From Prevotella sp. (lineage in GTDB: Bacteria > Bacteroidota > Bacteroidia > Bacteroidales > Bacteroidaceae): a stretch of 39,419 bases of DNA. Of this stretch, positions 24,353-35,812 are shown one piece after another (positions within the stretch are counted from its first letter, which is position 1; each line of letters starts with the position of its first letter). The notes beneath the pieces were generated by a model. The model ran no database searches. It saw only the letters and a program-made list of their open reading frames with translations, and was not told the origin of the DNA. The translations under genes were made by a program, and so were the position numbers. The stretch is from the NCBI GenBank assembly GCA_017449025.1, contig JAFSKJ010000055.1, positions 1 to 39,419 on the forward strand, written 5' to 3'.

Positions 24353-26164
24353 CTAAACTATCTCGGACTTGAGCGGTGATGAGTTACGCCCAAGCAGATG
24401 TTCAATATCGGCATGGGGAAGAATGGCAAGGATGCACTTGCCATCAGGTGTATAGTTTACATTTGAACATGCAAACAGCTGATTGACGACAGCTTCCATC
24501 TCATCGTTGGATAGCACCTGGCCTTGAGGTATGGCTGCGCTGCGCGCCAGGCTAAGTGCCAGGCGGTGGTGAATCTCGTCGATGGCAGTCACCCCCTCTT
24601 CGGTAGCAGCCGCCACCATCTGCCCGATGAGTGCGACAGGGTTCAGCCCCTCTGTGCCGGCTGGCACGCCGTTGATGGCATAGCTGTTGCCGCCAAGGTC
24701 TGAGAGGTCGAAGCCCACAGCAATGAGTTCTGGAACGATTCTCTCTAACACCACCGTATCTGACGGCGGAAACTGTACCACCTCAGGGAAGAGCACTCTC
24801 TGTGTGCGTGCGTTCTTGTTTTTCAGGGCCGTGAGCATGCGCTCGTAGCGTATTCGCACGTCGGCGCGGTGCTGGTCGATAATCATCAGCCCAGACTTCA
24901 CGGCAGTCATGATGTAGCAGCCCTTGTACTGGTAATGCACAGGAGATTTATCGGAAATCATGCGCTCAGCCTCTGTCTGCTCCGGTGCGGGAAACAATTG
25001 CTCCCAGTCTGCCGGAGGCGCTGTGCGAGCCGTGCGGTCTGTCCTGCCGCTTCCCGCAAATGGGTTATAGTCAGGGTTGTAGTTCACATTCGGCATCACA
25101 ATTTTGTTGCGCTCTGGGTTGAAGACAGGTATGTCTGGACGCCCTTCAGTATCGAAGTCGATGGCCGACACCTCGCAGAACTGTCCTATGGCATCCTTGA
25201 CGGCAGCCGACAGTATCTGGAAGATGGCCTGTTCGTTCTCAAACTTAATCTCGGTCTTCGTGGGATGAATATTCACGTCGATGTCAGTAGGCGCAACGTC
25301 GAAATACACGAAATATGGCACCTGCATGCCCTCAGCCACTAACCGTTCGTATGCATTCTGCACTGCCCTGTGGAAATACGGGTGCTTCATGTAGCGCCCA
25401 TTCACAAAGAAGCACTGGTGGGCGCCTTTCTTCTTGGCTGCCTCCGGCTTACCCACAAAGCCACTGATGCTACAGATGGCCGTATCTACAGCTATTGGCA
25501 GGATGTCCTGATTGAACCTCTTGCCGAAGACGTCGCAGATGCGCTGTCGCAGTGAGGCGGCTTTCAGTTCGAGCAGCACAACATCGTTGCTATGGAGCGA
25601 AAAGGCTATGTCGGGGTACACGAGAGCAATGCGCTCGAAAGCCACCAACACATTGTTAAGCTCTGTAGCATTGGTTTTCAAGAACTTACGTCTTGCCGGA
25701 ACATTGAAAAAGAGGTTCGTGACTTTAAAGTTGCAGCCCACGGGACAGGAGGTCATTTCCTGGCTCACCACCTTCGAGGCCGAAAGAACTAAGCGCGTGC
25801 CCAGCTCGCTGCCTTCCATGCGGGTGACCAGCTCCACCTGCGACACGGCAGCTATCGAGGGGAGTGCCTCGCCGCGAAAGCCCATGGTGTGAAGCGAGAA
25901 GAGGTCGTCGGCCTGCCGTATCTTCGACGTGGCGTGGCGTTCGAAAGCCAGTCGTGCGTCGGTGTCAGACATGCCCCTTCCGTCGTCAATGACTTGTATC
26001 GAAGTGCGTCCGGCATCAACCACCAACACGTGGATGTTCTTTGCTCCAGCGTCGACGGCATTCTCAACCAGCTCCTTGATTACCGAAGCAGGGCGCTGTA
26101 TGACTTCTCCTGCCGCTATCTGGTTAGCCACAGAGTCGGGAAGCAACTGTATGACGTCACTCAT
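24353..26164 (-). CDS. mutL: DNA mismatch repair protein MutL
   Basis: A 603-residue mismatch-repair protein that links MutS recognition to strand incision. The N-terminal GHKL ATPase has [24 protein letters not shown] and [13 protein letters not shown] in order (about 30-110), then the transducer domain to about 330. The C-terminal dimerisation domain has [14 protein letters not shown] near residue 430. The endonuclease motif of B. subtilis-type MutL is DQHAxxExxxxE. Here the Ala is Arg and the first Glu is Val, and no CPHGRP-like motif is visible near the C-terminus. It may therefore lack nicking activity. It is the last gene of the guaB-to-mutL run, 5 nt after the OstA-like gene. Confidence 0.93.
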   Translation of the reverse strand: MSDVIQLLPDSVANQIAAGEVIQRPASVIKELVENAVDAGAKNIHVLVVDAGRTSIQVIDDGRGMSDTDARLAFERHATSKIRQADDLFSLHTMGFRGEALPSIAAVSQVELVTRMEGSELGTRLVLSASKVVSQEMTSCPVGCNFKVTNLFFNVPARRKFLKTNATELNNVLVAFERIALVYPDIAFSLHSNDVVLLELKAASLRQRICDVFGKRFNQDILPIAVDTAICSISGFVGKPEAAKKKGAHQCFFVNGRYMKHPYFHRAVQNAYERLVAEGMQVPYFVYFDVAPTDIDVNIHPTKTEIKFENEQAIFQILSAAVKDAIGQFCEVSAIDFDTEGRPDIPVFNPERNKIVMPNVNYNPDYNPFAGSGRTDRTARTAPPADWEQLFPAPEQTEAERMISDKSPVHYQYKGCYIMTAVKSGLMIIDQHRADVRIRYERMLTALKNKNARTQRVLFPEVVQFPPSDTVVLERIVPELIAVGFDLSDLGGNSYAINGVPAGTEGLNPVALIGQMVAAATEEGVTAIDEIHHRLALSLARSAAIPQGQVLSNDEMEAVVNQLFACSNVNYTPDGKCILAILPHADIEHLLGRNSSPLKSEIV

Positions 26165-26169
26165 ATTTA

Positions 26170-27858
26170 TTATGGTATTGATGCTACTCCTGCCCTTCCT
26201 AAACGCTGTCGCGGAGCTTCCGGGCGTTCCTCTTTTTTCAATTCTGTACCGGCGCGCTTCGGTCGCCAGTTGAAAATGTCGTCCTTGTCGCGCGGCCGCA
26301 CATAACTAAACCACTCAAAGCCGGGCAGATATTTCTTGTCGGCAGGAATCTGGTTCATAGGGTAAAGCACCCCCGACGACTTTGGTGTCCACACTCGCTG
26401 AAGCTTGCGATTGTCCATGAACATCTGCATCTCAGTGGTCTCCTGACAATTCAGGCAGATGAGCGAGCTGTCTGAATCGTCTTCGAAGTGATAGGCAATG
26501 AGCACGTTGCCTTCTGCAAGTGTCTTGTATATCTCTCCGTTTGTGAAATATGCGTACATTTCGTTCGACGACACCTGATTGAAGTAAAGGGTGTCGCGAA
26601 GCTGTTGCACGGAGAATGCCTGGTTGATTACATGGGCATGCTCAACTGTTGAGTCGCGCATGAACACATCAATCTGTTCGCCCACGAGCTGCTGGTTGTT
26701 GTTCCAGACAATAGGGTCGCGATAAAGGGTCAGGCAGGAGTCGAGCTGATTGTAGACCATGGAGTCGCATACGCCCTGAAGATCCAGACGATAGGCTCTA
26801 ACATGATTGTAAGCATGAACCACGCGATAGACAGAGTCGGTGTTCATGTTGTAGGAGAATATCTTGAAAGTGTCCGCATGCATAAAGAGAGTGTCCTTCT
26901 GCGAAAAATCTTCACAAATGGCGCTGTCGGTGCACATGGCGTAGCCCGTGGTCTCATTGTACTCGCCATAGTTGCACAGCAAGCGGTTCTTGTTCACTGT
27001 GTCCACATACACAACATTGCGAAACGCCTTGCTTAAGCCGCCTTCGCCACCATAGACCACGCTGTCGCCCACCATCATCTTGCCTTCGTTGCGGAGTACC
27101 GAGCGGTTCATCAGGCGGGCCTTGCCTGTGTTGGAGTCGTAATATCCATGCTCTGAATAAATGTGACTTTTGCCAGAAGTAATGTCCGTCGGGCCAACGA
27201 TGTGCGCCATCGACAGCTTGGTGTCATAGTAGAGCGTGTCGCTCTCAAGATAGAAATCCTTGCCACGCATTTTTACATCGAAATTGAACACGGCCTCACG
27301 GGTTTTTGTGTTGTATTCCCCCCAGTCGGAAGTAAGGGTGGTGGCTCCGTCAATAAGTTTTCCACCCTCAAAGAAGTAGGCGTTGTCGTAGAGACGGTCG
27401 AAGTTCAAGCTGTCGGTGAAGAGCTGTGTATTACGGTTCTTCAGTTTCACATTATAGCGCGCCATGGCCATCTGGTCATCGCCGTCGTAGTAAGCATAGT
27501 CGCTGAAGAGGGAGAGGGTGTCGCCCTGAAATATCTTTACATTACCAAAAGCCTCAAACGAATTGCTGGCTTCATAGAAATGAGCACTGTCGCAATACAG
27601 TGATGCGCCTTGATGGCGGAACTGCACTTTACCGTGAAGCACTTGTGCACCGCGTGTCTGCCATTGGTCGTAGTGCAGGTTGTCGGCATGAACAAGATAC
27701 ACTCGTTTGTCGGCAGGTGCATTCGACTTGGTGGTGCGCCGCTGTATATGCCTGGCCTTCTTGCGTGCAGCCATGCCGTTTGGCGCCGCAAAACAGAGAG
27801 TGAGCAGTGCAACAAGGAGTGCCAGCCCCACCTTACGGAGAGAAACGTCGCGCTTCAT
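26170..27858 (-). CDS. OstA/LptA-like protein
   Basis: A 562-residue exported protein. The signal segment is [30 protein letters not shown]. It is followed by many short beta repeats of OstA-like type ([40 protein letters not shown], and so on to about residue 460), a beta-jellyroll groove suited to binding the lipid part of LPS. The C-terminus is Pro/Arg-rich. It probably takes part in LPS transport across the periplasm. Its ATG overlaps the stop of the SurA-like gene (ATGA, 27855-27858), so translation is coupled. Between SurA-like chaperones and mutL, the block serves outer-membrane biogenesis. Confidence 0.85.
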   Translation of the reverse strand: MKRDVSLRKVGLALLVALLTLCFAAPNGMAARKKARHIQRRTTKSNAPADKRVYLVHADNLHYDQWQTRGAQVLHGKVQFRHQGASLYCDSAHFYEASNSFEAFGNVKIFQGDTLSLFSDYAYYDGDDQMAMARYNVKLKNRNTQLFTDSLNFDRLYDNAYFFEGGKLIDGATTLTSDWGEYNTKTREAVFNFDVKMRGKDFYLESDTLYYDTKLSMAHIVGPTDITSGKSHIYSEHGYYDSNTGKARLMNRSVLRNEGKMMVGDSVVYGGEGGLSKAFRNVVYVDTVNKNRLLCNYGEYNETTGYAMCTDSAICEDFSQKDTLFMHADTFKIFSYNMNTDSVYRVVHAYNHVRAYRLDLQGVCDSMVYNQLDSCLTLYRDPIVWNNNQQLVGEQIDVFMRDSTVEHAHVINQAFSVQQLRDTLYFNQVSSNEMYAYFTNGEIYKTLAEGNVLIAYHFEDDSDSSLICLNCQETTEMQMFMDNRKLQRVWTPKSSGVLYPMNQIPADKKYLPGFEWFSYVRPRDKDDIFNWRPKRAGTELKKEERPEAPRQRLGRAGVASIP

Positions 27859-29231
27859 CGTATCCAGCCTTGATATTCAAAGTCGCAATCCCTGTATTCG
27901 GGTTTTATCCGTACGTAGGTGGCCTTGATCTTGTCGCTCACCCACTTGTTTATGCGCTCTTCGCGTAACTTGTTGAGCACCACGTCCTTCATTATCTGGA
28001 AGTCCTCGGTTATGGTGGCCTTGTGCCCTTCTGTCCTACTCTTCAGCTTGGCAATCACGCAGAGCGTCTTTCCGCGGTCGTTCACCATCTCGAACGACTT
28101 GGATATCTGCCCCACCTGCATGGTGTCTACCACGCGAGCCACCTCCGATGGCAGGTCTTGCATGCGAAACTTCGACGTACGTCCCGACTGCGACGTGTTT
28201 GCCATCAAGCCGCGGTTGTTGCGCGTATCCTTGTCGTCGGAGAGAAGTGTTGCCGCCTCCTCGAACGAGAATTTCCCGTCGCGTATGTCAGCCGCTATGG
28301 AGTCGAGCCTCAACAGCCCCTTCTCAATAGCTTCGTCAGACACTCGCGGCTTCCTGAGTATATGGCGCACCTTTATCTTGTCACCGCGCTTGTCGATAAG
28401 CTGTATGATATGGTAACCGAATTCCGACTCTACAATTTTGGAAATCTTCTTGGGGTCGGTAAGGTTGAAGGCAACATTGGCGAACGACTGGTCGAGTACG
28501 CCTCGGCCTGTATAGTCGAGTTCGCCGCCATTGCGCGCCGTACCGGGGTCTTCGCTGTAGATACGTGCCAGAGCCTGGAAAGTAACCTCTCCCTTGGTAA
28601 TGCGGTCGGTGTAGTCGCGCAACTCATCCTTCACACGGTTAATCTCCTCAGGCTCAATCCTCGGAGTATACGTCACTATCTGTACCTCAACCTCCGTGGG
28701 CACAAAGGGCAGACTGTCGGCAGGCAGGTCCTTGAAATAGCGGCGCACCTCAGCCGGAGACACCTTGATGTCCTCCACCAGCTTCTCACGCATCTTCTGC
28801 ACCATCTGTCGGTCGCGAAAGTCATCGCGCAACTGCTGACGCATCTGGGCCACCGTCTGTTTCTTATACTCTTCGAGCTTCTCACGCGAGCCAGCAGCTT
28901 CAATCCAGAACTGTATCTGCTGCTCTACGCCCTGCGACACTTCCGTCTCAGTCACTTCGATACTGTCGATGGCGGCCTGATGCAGGAAGAGCTTCTGCAC
29001 GGCTATCTGCTCTGGAATAGCACAATCGGGATTGCCCCTCCACTTCACACCTTCCTGAGCGGCCTGCATGCGCATCACCTCGACATCAGACTTCAATATA
29101 GGCTCGTCGCCGACCACCCATATCACCTCGTCGACCACGCTCTGTGCATGCGTGGAGCTGATGAATAGTGAACAGTGGACAGTGAACATTACCACTGCCA
29201 CTACCATCCTTAAATATATGTGTTGCTTCAT
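27855..29231 (-). CDS. SurA-like periplasmic chaperone / peptidyl-prolyl isomerase
   Basis: A 458-residue exported protein of the SurA type. Signal peptide (MKQHIYLRMVVAVVMFTVHCSLFISSTHA), N-terminal chaperone domain beginning VVDEVIWVVGDEPILKSDVE, then two parvulin-type domains (about 175-275 with YSEDPGTARNGGELDYTGRG and FGYHIIQLIDKRG; about 285-390 with ILRKP...LLSDDKDTRNNRGLM). It should escort outer-membrane proteins through the periplasm. The open frame reaches a GTG at 29243, but the ATG at 29231 gives a normal signal peptide. The signal peptide's middle is encoded by 7-bp repeats (see separate entry). It overlaps the OstA-like gene by ATGA. Confidence 0.87.
   Translation of the reverse strand: MKQHIYLRMVVAVVMFTVHCSLFISSTHAQSVVDEVIWVVGDEPILKSDVEVMRMQAAQEGVKWRGNPDCAIPEQIAVQKLFLHQAAIDSIEVTETEVSQGVEQQIQFWIEAAGSREKLEEYKKQTVAQMRQQLRDDFRDRQMVQKMREKLVEDIKVSPAEVRRYFKDLPADSLPFVPTEVEVQIVTYTPRIEPEEINRVKDELRDYTDRITKGEVTFQALARIYSEDPGTARNGGELDYTGRGVLDQSFANVAFNLTDPKKISKIVESEFGYHIIQLIDKRGDKIKVRHILRKPRVSDEAIEKGLLRLDSIAADIRDGKFSFEEAATLLSDDKDTRNNRGLMANTSQSGRTSKFRMQDLPSEVARVVDTMQVGQISKSFEMVNDRGKTLCVIAKLKSRTEGHKATITEDFQIMKDVVLNKLREERINKWVSDKIKATYVRIKPEYRDCDFEYQGWIR
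29159..29186 (-). repeat. 7-bp repeat within the SurA-like signal peptide
   Basis: On the minus strand four 7-bp units (TTCACTG, TCCACTG, TTCACTA, TTCATCA) encode FTVHCSLFIS of the signal peptide. This is the same TTCACt-type low-complexity sequence as at 32276-32402. Confidence 0.7.
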
Positions 29232-29266
29232 CTCACTTTCCACTCTTAGCTATTCGCTTCCGCCCT

Positions 29267-30733
29267 TCACTTTTTACCATCCGTCTGCGTTGTGCCATGA
29301 CTGTTGACAGTCTTCAGCACTTCGCGGTCAACAGTGAACGTGTACTTGCGGCGCAGCTCGGCAACCCAAGCTTTCTCTAACTCGTCCTGATAGTCGGCAG
29401 TAACCAGCCCGCGGACGTCAGTATAATCCTCCGGCCCCTTCTTGAGTATCTTTCCATAGACAGCGTCGATGGGGAAGTCCTTGACCTTGGTGACGGTGGT
29501 GTCCTTCTTGAACACTATGCTGTCGACCAGTGCGTGGTCGCCGCGCTTGAAGATTCCTTTCTCCACGCGTATGCGAAGCACGGAGTCGGCATTGAAAGTC
29601 TGTCGCAGGGCATCGGGCCACTGGTCGAACTTCAGTTTCTTCACACAGTCGCGTACAGCCTTCACGTCCTCCTGAACCTTAACATGGTATGCCATGCCCT
29701 TATAACGAGGCTCATCCCAAGCATACTTTTTCTTGTTCTTCTTGAAGTAGCGCTCCAGGCCTGCCTCATCCTTTGCAGCTTTGTCCCACACAGTGCTGTT
29801 GCTAATCTCATAAAGCAGCAGACCGTCGTGGTACTCACGGATAAGGTATTTAAGGTCGGAGTCCTCAGCAGCCATCTCGTCGGCTTTTTTCTCAAGGATA
29901 GACTCCTTGGTTAGTTTTCCTTCCGACTGCGCCACCAGCGTGTCGAGCTTCTGCTCCACAATGCGGTCGCGTATGCCGCGCTGCTCAATGAACTTCAAGA
30001 TGTTCTCCTTGTGGAAGTCAAAGGGTTCGAGCATCTTGCGCTCCTTCATCAAAATGATGTGATAGCCAAAGGGCGACTGCACTACCGGCGACATTTCGCC
30101 CGGCTGCAGAGGGAAGGCTGCTTCTTCAAACTCCTTTACCAACTGTCCGCGAGAGACGAATGGCAACAAGCCGCCCTGCTGTGCCGACCCTGGGTCCTGG
30201 CTCACTTTCTTGGCCAGCTCGGAGAAGTCGGCTCCCTTCTTCAGTGCATCGTAGATAGAGTCGATGCGCACCTTGGCAGCCTTCTGCTCTTCTTCTGTTG
30301 CCTTCTGGTCAAGACGAATCAGGATGTGCGCCGTCTGTATAAGGCCGTCAGGCCCTATGCTCTCCACTGTCTGGTCGTAAATCTTATGTGCTTCCACCAA
30401 CACGTCGTCATCGTTGATAATGGCCGGACGGATCTGCTGGTCGCGGTACTGTGCAAACTCCTGCTTGAACGACGTAAGCGTGTCGAGGTGGGCGTCGAGG
30501 GCGGCGCACACCTTCAGCTTATAGTTGACAAAAAGGTCAACATACTCGTCGATGGTCTTCTTGTCGATAACGCCCTCTGAGTTGTTCTTGTTGTACGAAT
30601 ATTCAAACTCCGAGCGCAGGACAGGCTGGCCGTTGATAGTCATGATAACGGGATCGTCGGCCTGGGGCTGCTGAGCTACAGCAGCAAACGAAACTGCGGC
30701 GAACAAAGCCGCAAAAAGCATATTCTTCTTCAT
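29267..30733 (-). CDS. Peptidyl-prolyl cis-trans isomerase (parvulin/SurA-like)
   Basis: A 488-residue exported protein. Signal peptide MKKNMLFAALFAAVSFAAVAQ, N-terminal domain with DPVIMTINGQPVLRSEFEYS, then one clear parvulin domain (about 115-230: AHILIRLDQKATEEEQKAA, SQDPGSAQQGGLLPFVSRGQ, FGYHIILMKERK). The C-terminal 250 residues are a less conserved chaperone-like part. It should fold or escort periplasmic and outer-membrane proteins. The frame extends 12 codons upstream, but the ATG at 30733 gives a proper signal peptide and lies 1 nt after the guaB stop. It is followed by the SurA-like gene; the two are diverged paralogues. Confidence 0.87.
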   Translation of the reverse strand: MKKNMLFAALFAAVSFAAVAQQPQADDPVIMTINGQPVLRSEFEYSYNKNNSEGVIDKKTIDEYVDLFVNYKLKVCAALDAHLDTLTSFKQEFAQYRDQQIRPAIINDDDVLVEAHKIYDQTVESIGPDGLIQTAHILIRLDQKATEEEQKAAKVRIDSIYDALKKGADFSELAKKVSQDPGSAQQGGLLPFVSRGQLVKEFEEAAFPLQPGEMSPVVQSPFGYHIILMKERKMLEPFDFHKENILKFIEQRGIRDRIVEQKLDTLVAQSEGKLTKESILEKKADEMAAEDSDLKYLIREYHDGLLLYEISNSTVWDKAAKDEAGLERYFKKNKKKYAWDEPRYKGMAYHVKVQEDVKAVRDCVKKLKFDQWPDALRQTFNADSVLRIRVEKGIFKRGDHALVDSIVFKKDTTVTKVKDFPIDAVYGKILKKGPEDYTDVRGLVTADYQDELEKAWVAELRRKYTFTVDREVLKTVNSHGTTQTDGKK

Positions 30734-30734
30734 A

Positions 30735-32237
<1,503 letters not shown>

Positions 32238-32250
32238 TTAATATTGCGTG

Positions 32251-32258
32251 CAAAGGTA
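32251..32258 (-). promoter_or_regulatory. -7 box for guaB and the downstream operon
   Basis: On the minus strand TACCTTTG, a perfect TAnnTTTG, about 28 nt before the guaB ATG. Confidence 0.7.
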
Positions 32259-32275
32259 CAAAAAATACGGTAAAA

Positions 32276-32402
32276 GTGAGGAGTGAAAAGTGAAAAATTT
32301 GCTGCTGCCATCTCATTTTTAACCACTCTTCACTTACGCAGAGGTGTTGCGGCATCAAATTATTCACTTTTCACTCTTCACTTTTCACTTTTCACTTCCT
32401 CA
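32276..32402. repeat. Low-complexity inverted repeat of TTCACTTTTCAC type between guaB and recQ
   Basis: GTGAGGAGTGAAAAGTGAAAA (about 32276-32296) faces TTTTCACTTTTCACTTCCTCA (about 32382-32402), giving a near-perfect inverted repeat with about 85 nt between. The right side also has tandem TTCACTTTTCACTCTTCAC. The recQ stop TGA (32400-32402) lies within the right arm. Related TTCACt heptamers appear near 29159-29275. Confidence 0.75.
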
Positions 32403-34580
32403 GTTAGCCATGTCGCTGATGAACTTGATGCGAACCAGCCTTATTTCGTCTTCGTCGCCTCCCAGCTCACGGATAGCGTCGTCAAGCTTGTCGGTCTCCG
32501 ATTCTGCAAAGTAGTCGTAGATTTCATCTAAGCGGTCGTCGTCGATTACCTCCTCAAGGAAATAGTCTATGTTGAGCTTAGTTCCGCTGTAGACGATGGC
32601 CTCCACCTCGTCAAGCAACTCGTCAAAGCCTATGTTCTGGGCGGTGGCTATGTCGTCAAGGGCTATCTGGCGGTCGATGCTCTGTATTATCTTCACCTTA
32701 AGCAGCGACTTCTTGGCTACGGTACGCACGCGCAGGTCGGCCTGCCTCACGATGTCGTTCTCGTCACAGTAGCGCTTTATCAGGTCTACGAACTCCTTGG
32801 CGTATGGTTGCTTTACCTTTCCTTCGCCTACCCCCTGAATGTTCTTAAGCTCTTCGAGGGTGACAGGATAGTCGGTGGCCATCTGCTCAATGCTCACATC
32901 CTGGAATATCACATACGGCGGGCGCTCCATGCGTTTCGACACCCTCTTGCGCAGGTCGCGGAGCATGGCAGACAGAGTGGGGTCGAGGGCACTGGTCATG
33001 CCATCATGCTCTGGCATCACATCGTCTTCGTCGCCAAACTCCCTGTCCTTGACAATCATGAATGGATGCGGGTTCTTGAGGAACCTCTTTCCCTCGGCTG
33101 TCAGCTTCAGCAGTCCATAGTTCTCCACCTCCTTGGTAAGATACCCGTCGATGAGTGCCTGCCGCACCACGGGATTCCACACCTTGGAGTCACCATCCTC
33201 GCCGGCTCCGAACAGTTCGTGGTCCTGGTGCCTATGAGCAATGATCTCCTCTGTCTCCTTGCCCATGATGAAGTCTATGATGTAGTCAGCACGGAAATTC
33301 TCTTTCAGCTGCAAAATGACACTTAGCGTAAGCTTAAGCTCATCTTGTGCCTCTATCTTTGTCTTAGGATGCAGGCAGTTGTCGCAGTTGTGGCAGTTGT
33401 CCTCATTGTATAACTCTCCGAAATAGTGGAGCAACATCTTCCGGCGGCATATAGACGTCTCGGCATAGGCAGCAGTCTCTGAAAGCAGCTGCCTCCCTAT
33501 GTCCTGCTCGGCCACAGGCTTGCCCTCCATGAACTTATCGAGCTTCTGCAAGTCCTTATAGCTGTAGAACGCCAAGCAGATGCCCTCGCGACCGTCGCGC
33601 CCTGCACGCCCTGTCTCCTGGTAATAACCTTCCAGCGACTTGGGTATGTCATAATGTATGACAAAGCGCACGTCGGGCTTGTCTATGCCCATTCCAAATG
33701 CAATTGTAGCCACAATTACATCTATCTCCTGCATCAGGAAGTCGTCCTGCGTCTGAGTTCTTGTGCCTGAGTCGAGGCCGGCGTGGTATGGCAGCGCCTT
33801 GATGTCGTTGGCGCGCAGGATCTCGGCCAATTCCTCCACCTTCTTGCGCGACAGGCAGTAGATGATGCCACTCTTGCCGGGATGCTGCTTTATGAAGCGG
33901 ATTATGTCCTTGTCCACGTCTTTCGTCTTCGACCGCACCTCATAATACAGGTTAGGCCGGTTAAACGACGACTTGAACTCAGTGGCGTCTACAATTCCCA
34001 GGTTTTTCTTGATGTCTGTGCGGACTTTGTCTGTCGCCGTAGCCGTCAGGGCAATGATGGGAGCCTGGCCTATCTCGTTTACCAGAGGGCGGATGCGCCT
34101 GTACTCCGGTCGGAAATCGTGCCCCCACTCAGAGATGCAGTGCGCCTCGTCAATGGCGTAGAACGATATTTTCACCGTCTTGAGAAACTCCACATTGTCC
34201 TCTTTTGTCAGCGACTCCGGAGCCACATATAGCAGTTTGGTGATGCCGGCCCGTATGTCGGCCTTCACTTGGTCGATGGCCGACTTGTTGAGCGAGGAGT
34301 TAAGATAGTGGGCTGTGCCTGCATGCTCACTTAGGTTCGAGATTACGTCCACCTGGTTCTTCATCAGTGCTATCAATGGCGATATGACAATGGCAACGCC
34401 GTCCATGAGCAGAGACGGCAGCTGATAGCACAGCGACTTTCCGCCGCCGGTGGGCATAAGCACAAACGTGTCTTTGCCTGCCAGCAGGTTCTTGATGATG
34501 GCTTCCTGGTCGCCCTTGAACTTGTCGAAACCGAAATATTTCTTCAGGGCTTCAGCCAGATTAATTTTTCCTTCTTTCAT
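32400..34580 (-). CDS. recQ: RecQ-family ATP-dependent DNA helicase
   Basis: A 726-residue SF2 3'-to-5' helicase. Walker A TGGGKS (44-49), DEAH box in AIDEAHCISEWGHDFRPEYR (about residue 140-160), helicase C domain with GYYQETGRAGRDGR, then the RecQ zinc-binding domain (CRRKMLLHYFG, CHNCDNC). A winged-helix and an HRDC-like segment (LRDLRKRVSKRMERPPYVIF) follow, and a further C-terminal extension beyond about residue 620 is acidic. It unwinds branched DNA in repair and recombination. It follows clpX (16 nt) and clpP on the same strand, an arrangement I know from other Bacteroidales. Confidence 0.93.
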   Translation of the reverse strand: MKEGKINLAEALKKYFGFDKFKGDQEAIIKNLLAGKDTFVLMPTGGGKSLCYQLPSLLMDGVAIVISPLIALMKNQVDVISNLSEHAGTAHYLNSSLNKSAIDQVKADIRAGITKLLYVAPESLTKEDNVEFLKTVKISFYAIDEAHCISEWGHDFRPEYRRIRPLVNEIGQAPIIALTATATDKVRTDIKKNLGIVDATEFKSSFNRPNLYYEVRSKTKDVDKDIIRFIKQHPGKSGIIYCLSRKKVEELAEILRANDIKALPYHAGLDSGTRTQTQDDFLMQEIDVIVATIAFGMGIDKPDVRFVIHYDIPKSLEGYYQETGRAGRDGREGICLAFYSYKDLQKLDKFMEGKPVAEQDIGRQLLSETAAYAETSICRRKMLLHYFGELYNEDNCHNCDNCLHPKTKIEAQDELKLTLSVILQLKENFRADYIIDFIMGKETEEIIAHRHQDHELFGAGEDGDSKVWNPVVRQALIDGYLTKEVENYGLLKLTAEGKRFLKNPHPFMIVKDREFGDEDDVMPEHDGMTSALDPTLSAMLRDLRKRVSKRMERPPYVIFQDVSIEQMATDYPVTLEELKNIQGVGEGKVKQPYAKEFVDLIKRYCDENDIVRQADLRVRTVAKKSLLKVKIIQSIDRQIALDDIATAQNIGFDELLDEVEAIVYSGTKLNIDYFLEEVIDDDRLDEIYDYFAESETDKLDDAIRELGGDEDEIRLVRIKFISDMAN

Positions 34581-34596
34581 AATATGTATGTCTTTA

Positions 34597-35808
34597 TTAC
34601 AGGTTCGACTTGGCTAACTGTTTTTCCGCATAGTCTCGTGTCACCTCAAATTTCTTTACCTTCTTCGACGGCACCTCGAACATGGCATCAATCATGATGT
34701 TCTCTACTATTGAGCGCAGTCCGCGTGCGCCGAGCTTGTACTCCTCAGCCTTGTCTACAATCAGCTCCAGAGCGTCCTGGGCAAACTTCAGTTCTATGCC
34801 ATCCATGCCAAAGAGCTTCTGATACTGTTTGATAATGGAGTTCTTGGGCTCAAGCAGTATGCGCTGCAATGCTTCCCGGTCGAGAGGGTTCAAGTATGTG
34901 AGCACTGGCAGGCGGCCTATTATCTCAGGTATCAGCCCGAACGATTTCAAGTCTTGCGGAGCCACGTATTTCATCAAGTCGTTTTTGTCAATTTTCCTAA
35001 CATTCTGCACAGAGTTGTAGCCCACAACATGCGTGTTCATTCGCTGGGCTATCTTCTGCTCTATGCCGTCGAAAGCGCCACCACAGATAAACAGGATGTT
35101 GCGTGTGTCCACGTGTATGTACTCCTGGTCAGGGTGCTTGCGGCCACCCTGCGGCGGCACGTTCACCGTGGTGCCCTCCAACAGTTTGAGCAGTCCCTGC
35201 TGCACGCCCTCGCCGCTCACGTCACGTGTTATGCTGGGGTTGTCGGTCTTGCGGGCTATTTTGTCTATCTCGTCTATGAACACAATGCCACGCTGCGTAG
35301 CCTCAACGTTGTAGTCTGCCACCTGAAGCAGTCGCGTCAGTATGCTCTCCACGTCCTCGCCAACGTATCCGGCCTCAGTAAACACAGTGGCATCGACAAT
35401 GGTGAAAGGAACATCCAGGTACTTGGCTATCGTACGCGCCAGCAGGGTCTTGCCTGTTCCCGTCGACCCCACCATGATTATGTTCGACTTCTCTATCTCC
35501 ACCCCGTCGTCACCTTCGGGTTGCTGCAATCGCTTGTAGTGATTGTAGACGGCCACTGACAGGAACCGCTTGGCCGCGTCCTGACCAATGACATACTGGT
35601 CCAGATACGCCTTAATCTCCATCGGCTTCGGCAGCCGTCCGGGTTTAAAGCCGTCTGACAACGCGGCCGTGTCACTCTCCTTTAAGTTCTCCTTAACTAT
35701 CTGATACGCCTGTTGCGCACAATCCTCACAGATATAACCGCTGACACCTGATATCAGCAGCTTCACCTCCTTATCACTTCTTCCACAGAAGCTACACGTT
35801 TTCTTCAT
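34597..35808 (-). CDS. clpX: ATP-dependent Clp protease ATP-binding subunit ClpX
   Basis: A 403-residue AAA+ unfoldase that feeds substrates to ClpP. The N-terminal zinc-binding domain has Cys5, Cys8, Cys27 and Cys30. Walker A GSTGTGKT (114-121) and Walker B VFIDEIDK (about 176-182) are intact, and [21 protein letters not shown] and the sensor-2 region ([11 protein letters not shown]) follow. The ClpP-contact loop normally reads IGF. Here the corresponding segment reads VVGYNS, which seems usual for this phylum. It is 5 nt downstream of clpP. Confidence 0.95.
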   Translation of the reverse strand: MKKTCSFCGRSDKEVKLLISGVSGYICEDCAQQAYQIVKENLKESDTAALSDGFKPGRLPKPMEIKAYLDQYVIGQDAAKRFLSVAVYNHYKRLQQPEGDDGVEIEKSNIIMVGSTGTGKTLLARTIAKYLDVPFTIVDATVFTEAGYVGEDVESILTRLLQVADYNVEATQRGIVFIDEIDKIARKTDNPSITRDVSGEGVQQGLLKLLEGTTVNVPPQGGRKHPDQEYIHVDTRNILFICGGAFDGIEQKIAQRMNTHVVGYNSVQNVRKIDKNDLMKYVAPQDLKSFGLIPEIIGRLPVLTYLNPLDREALQRILLEPKNSIIKQYQKLFGMDGIELKFAQDALELIVDKAEEYKLGARGLRSIVENIMIDAMFEVPSKKVKKFEVTRDYAEKQLAKSNL

Positions 35809-35812
35809 TTCT

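Noticed and set aside
28023-29168. A 381-codon open frame antisense to the SurA-like gene
   Set aside because: Codon-aligned shadow of a well-supported exported PPIase gene.
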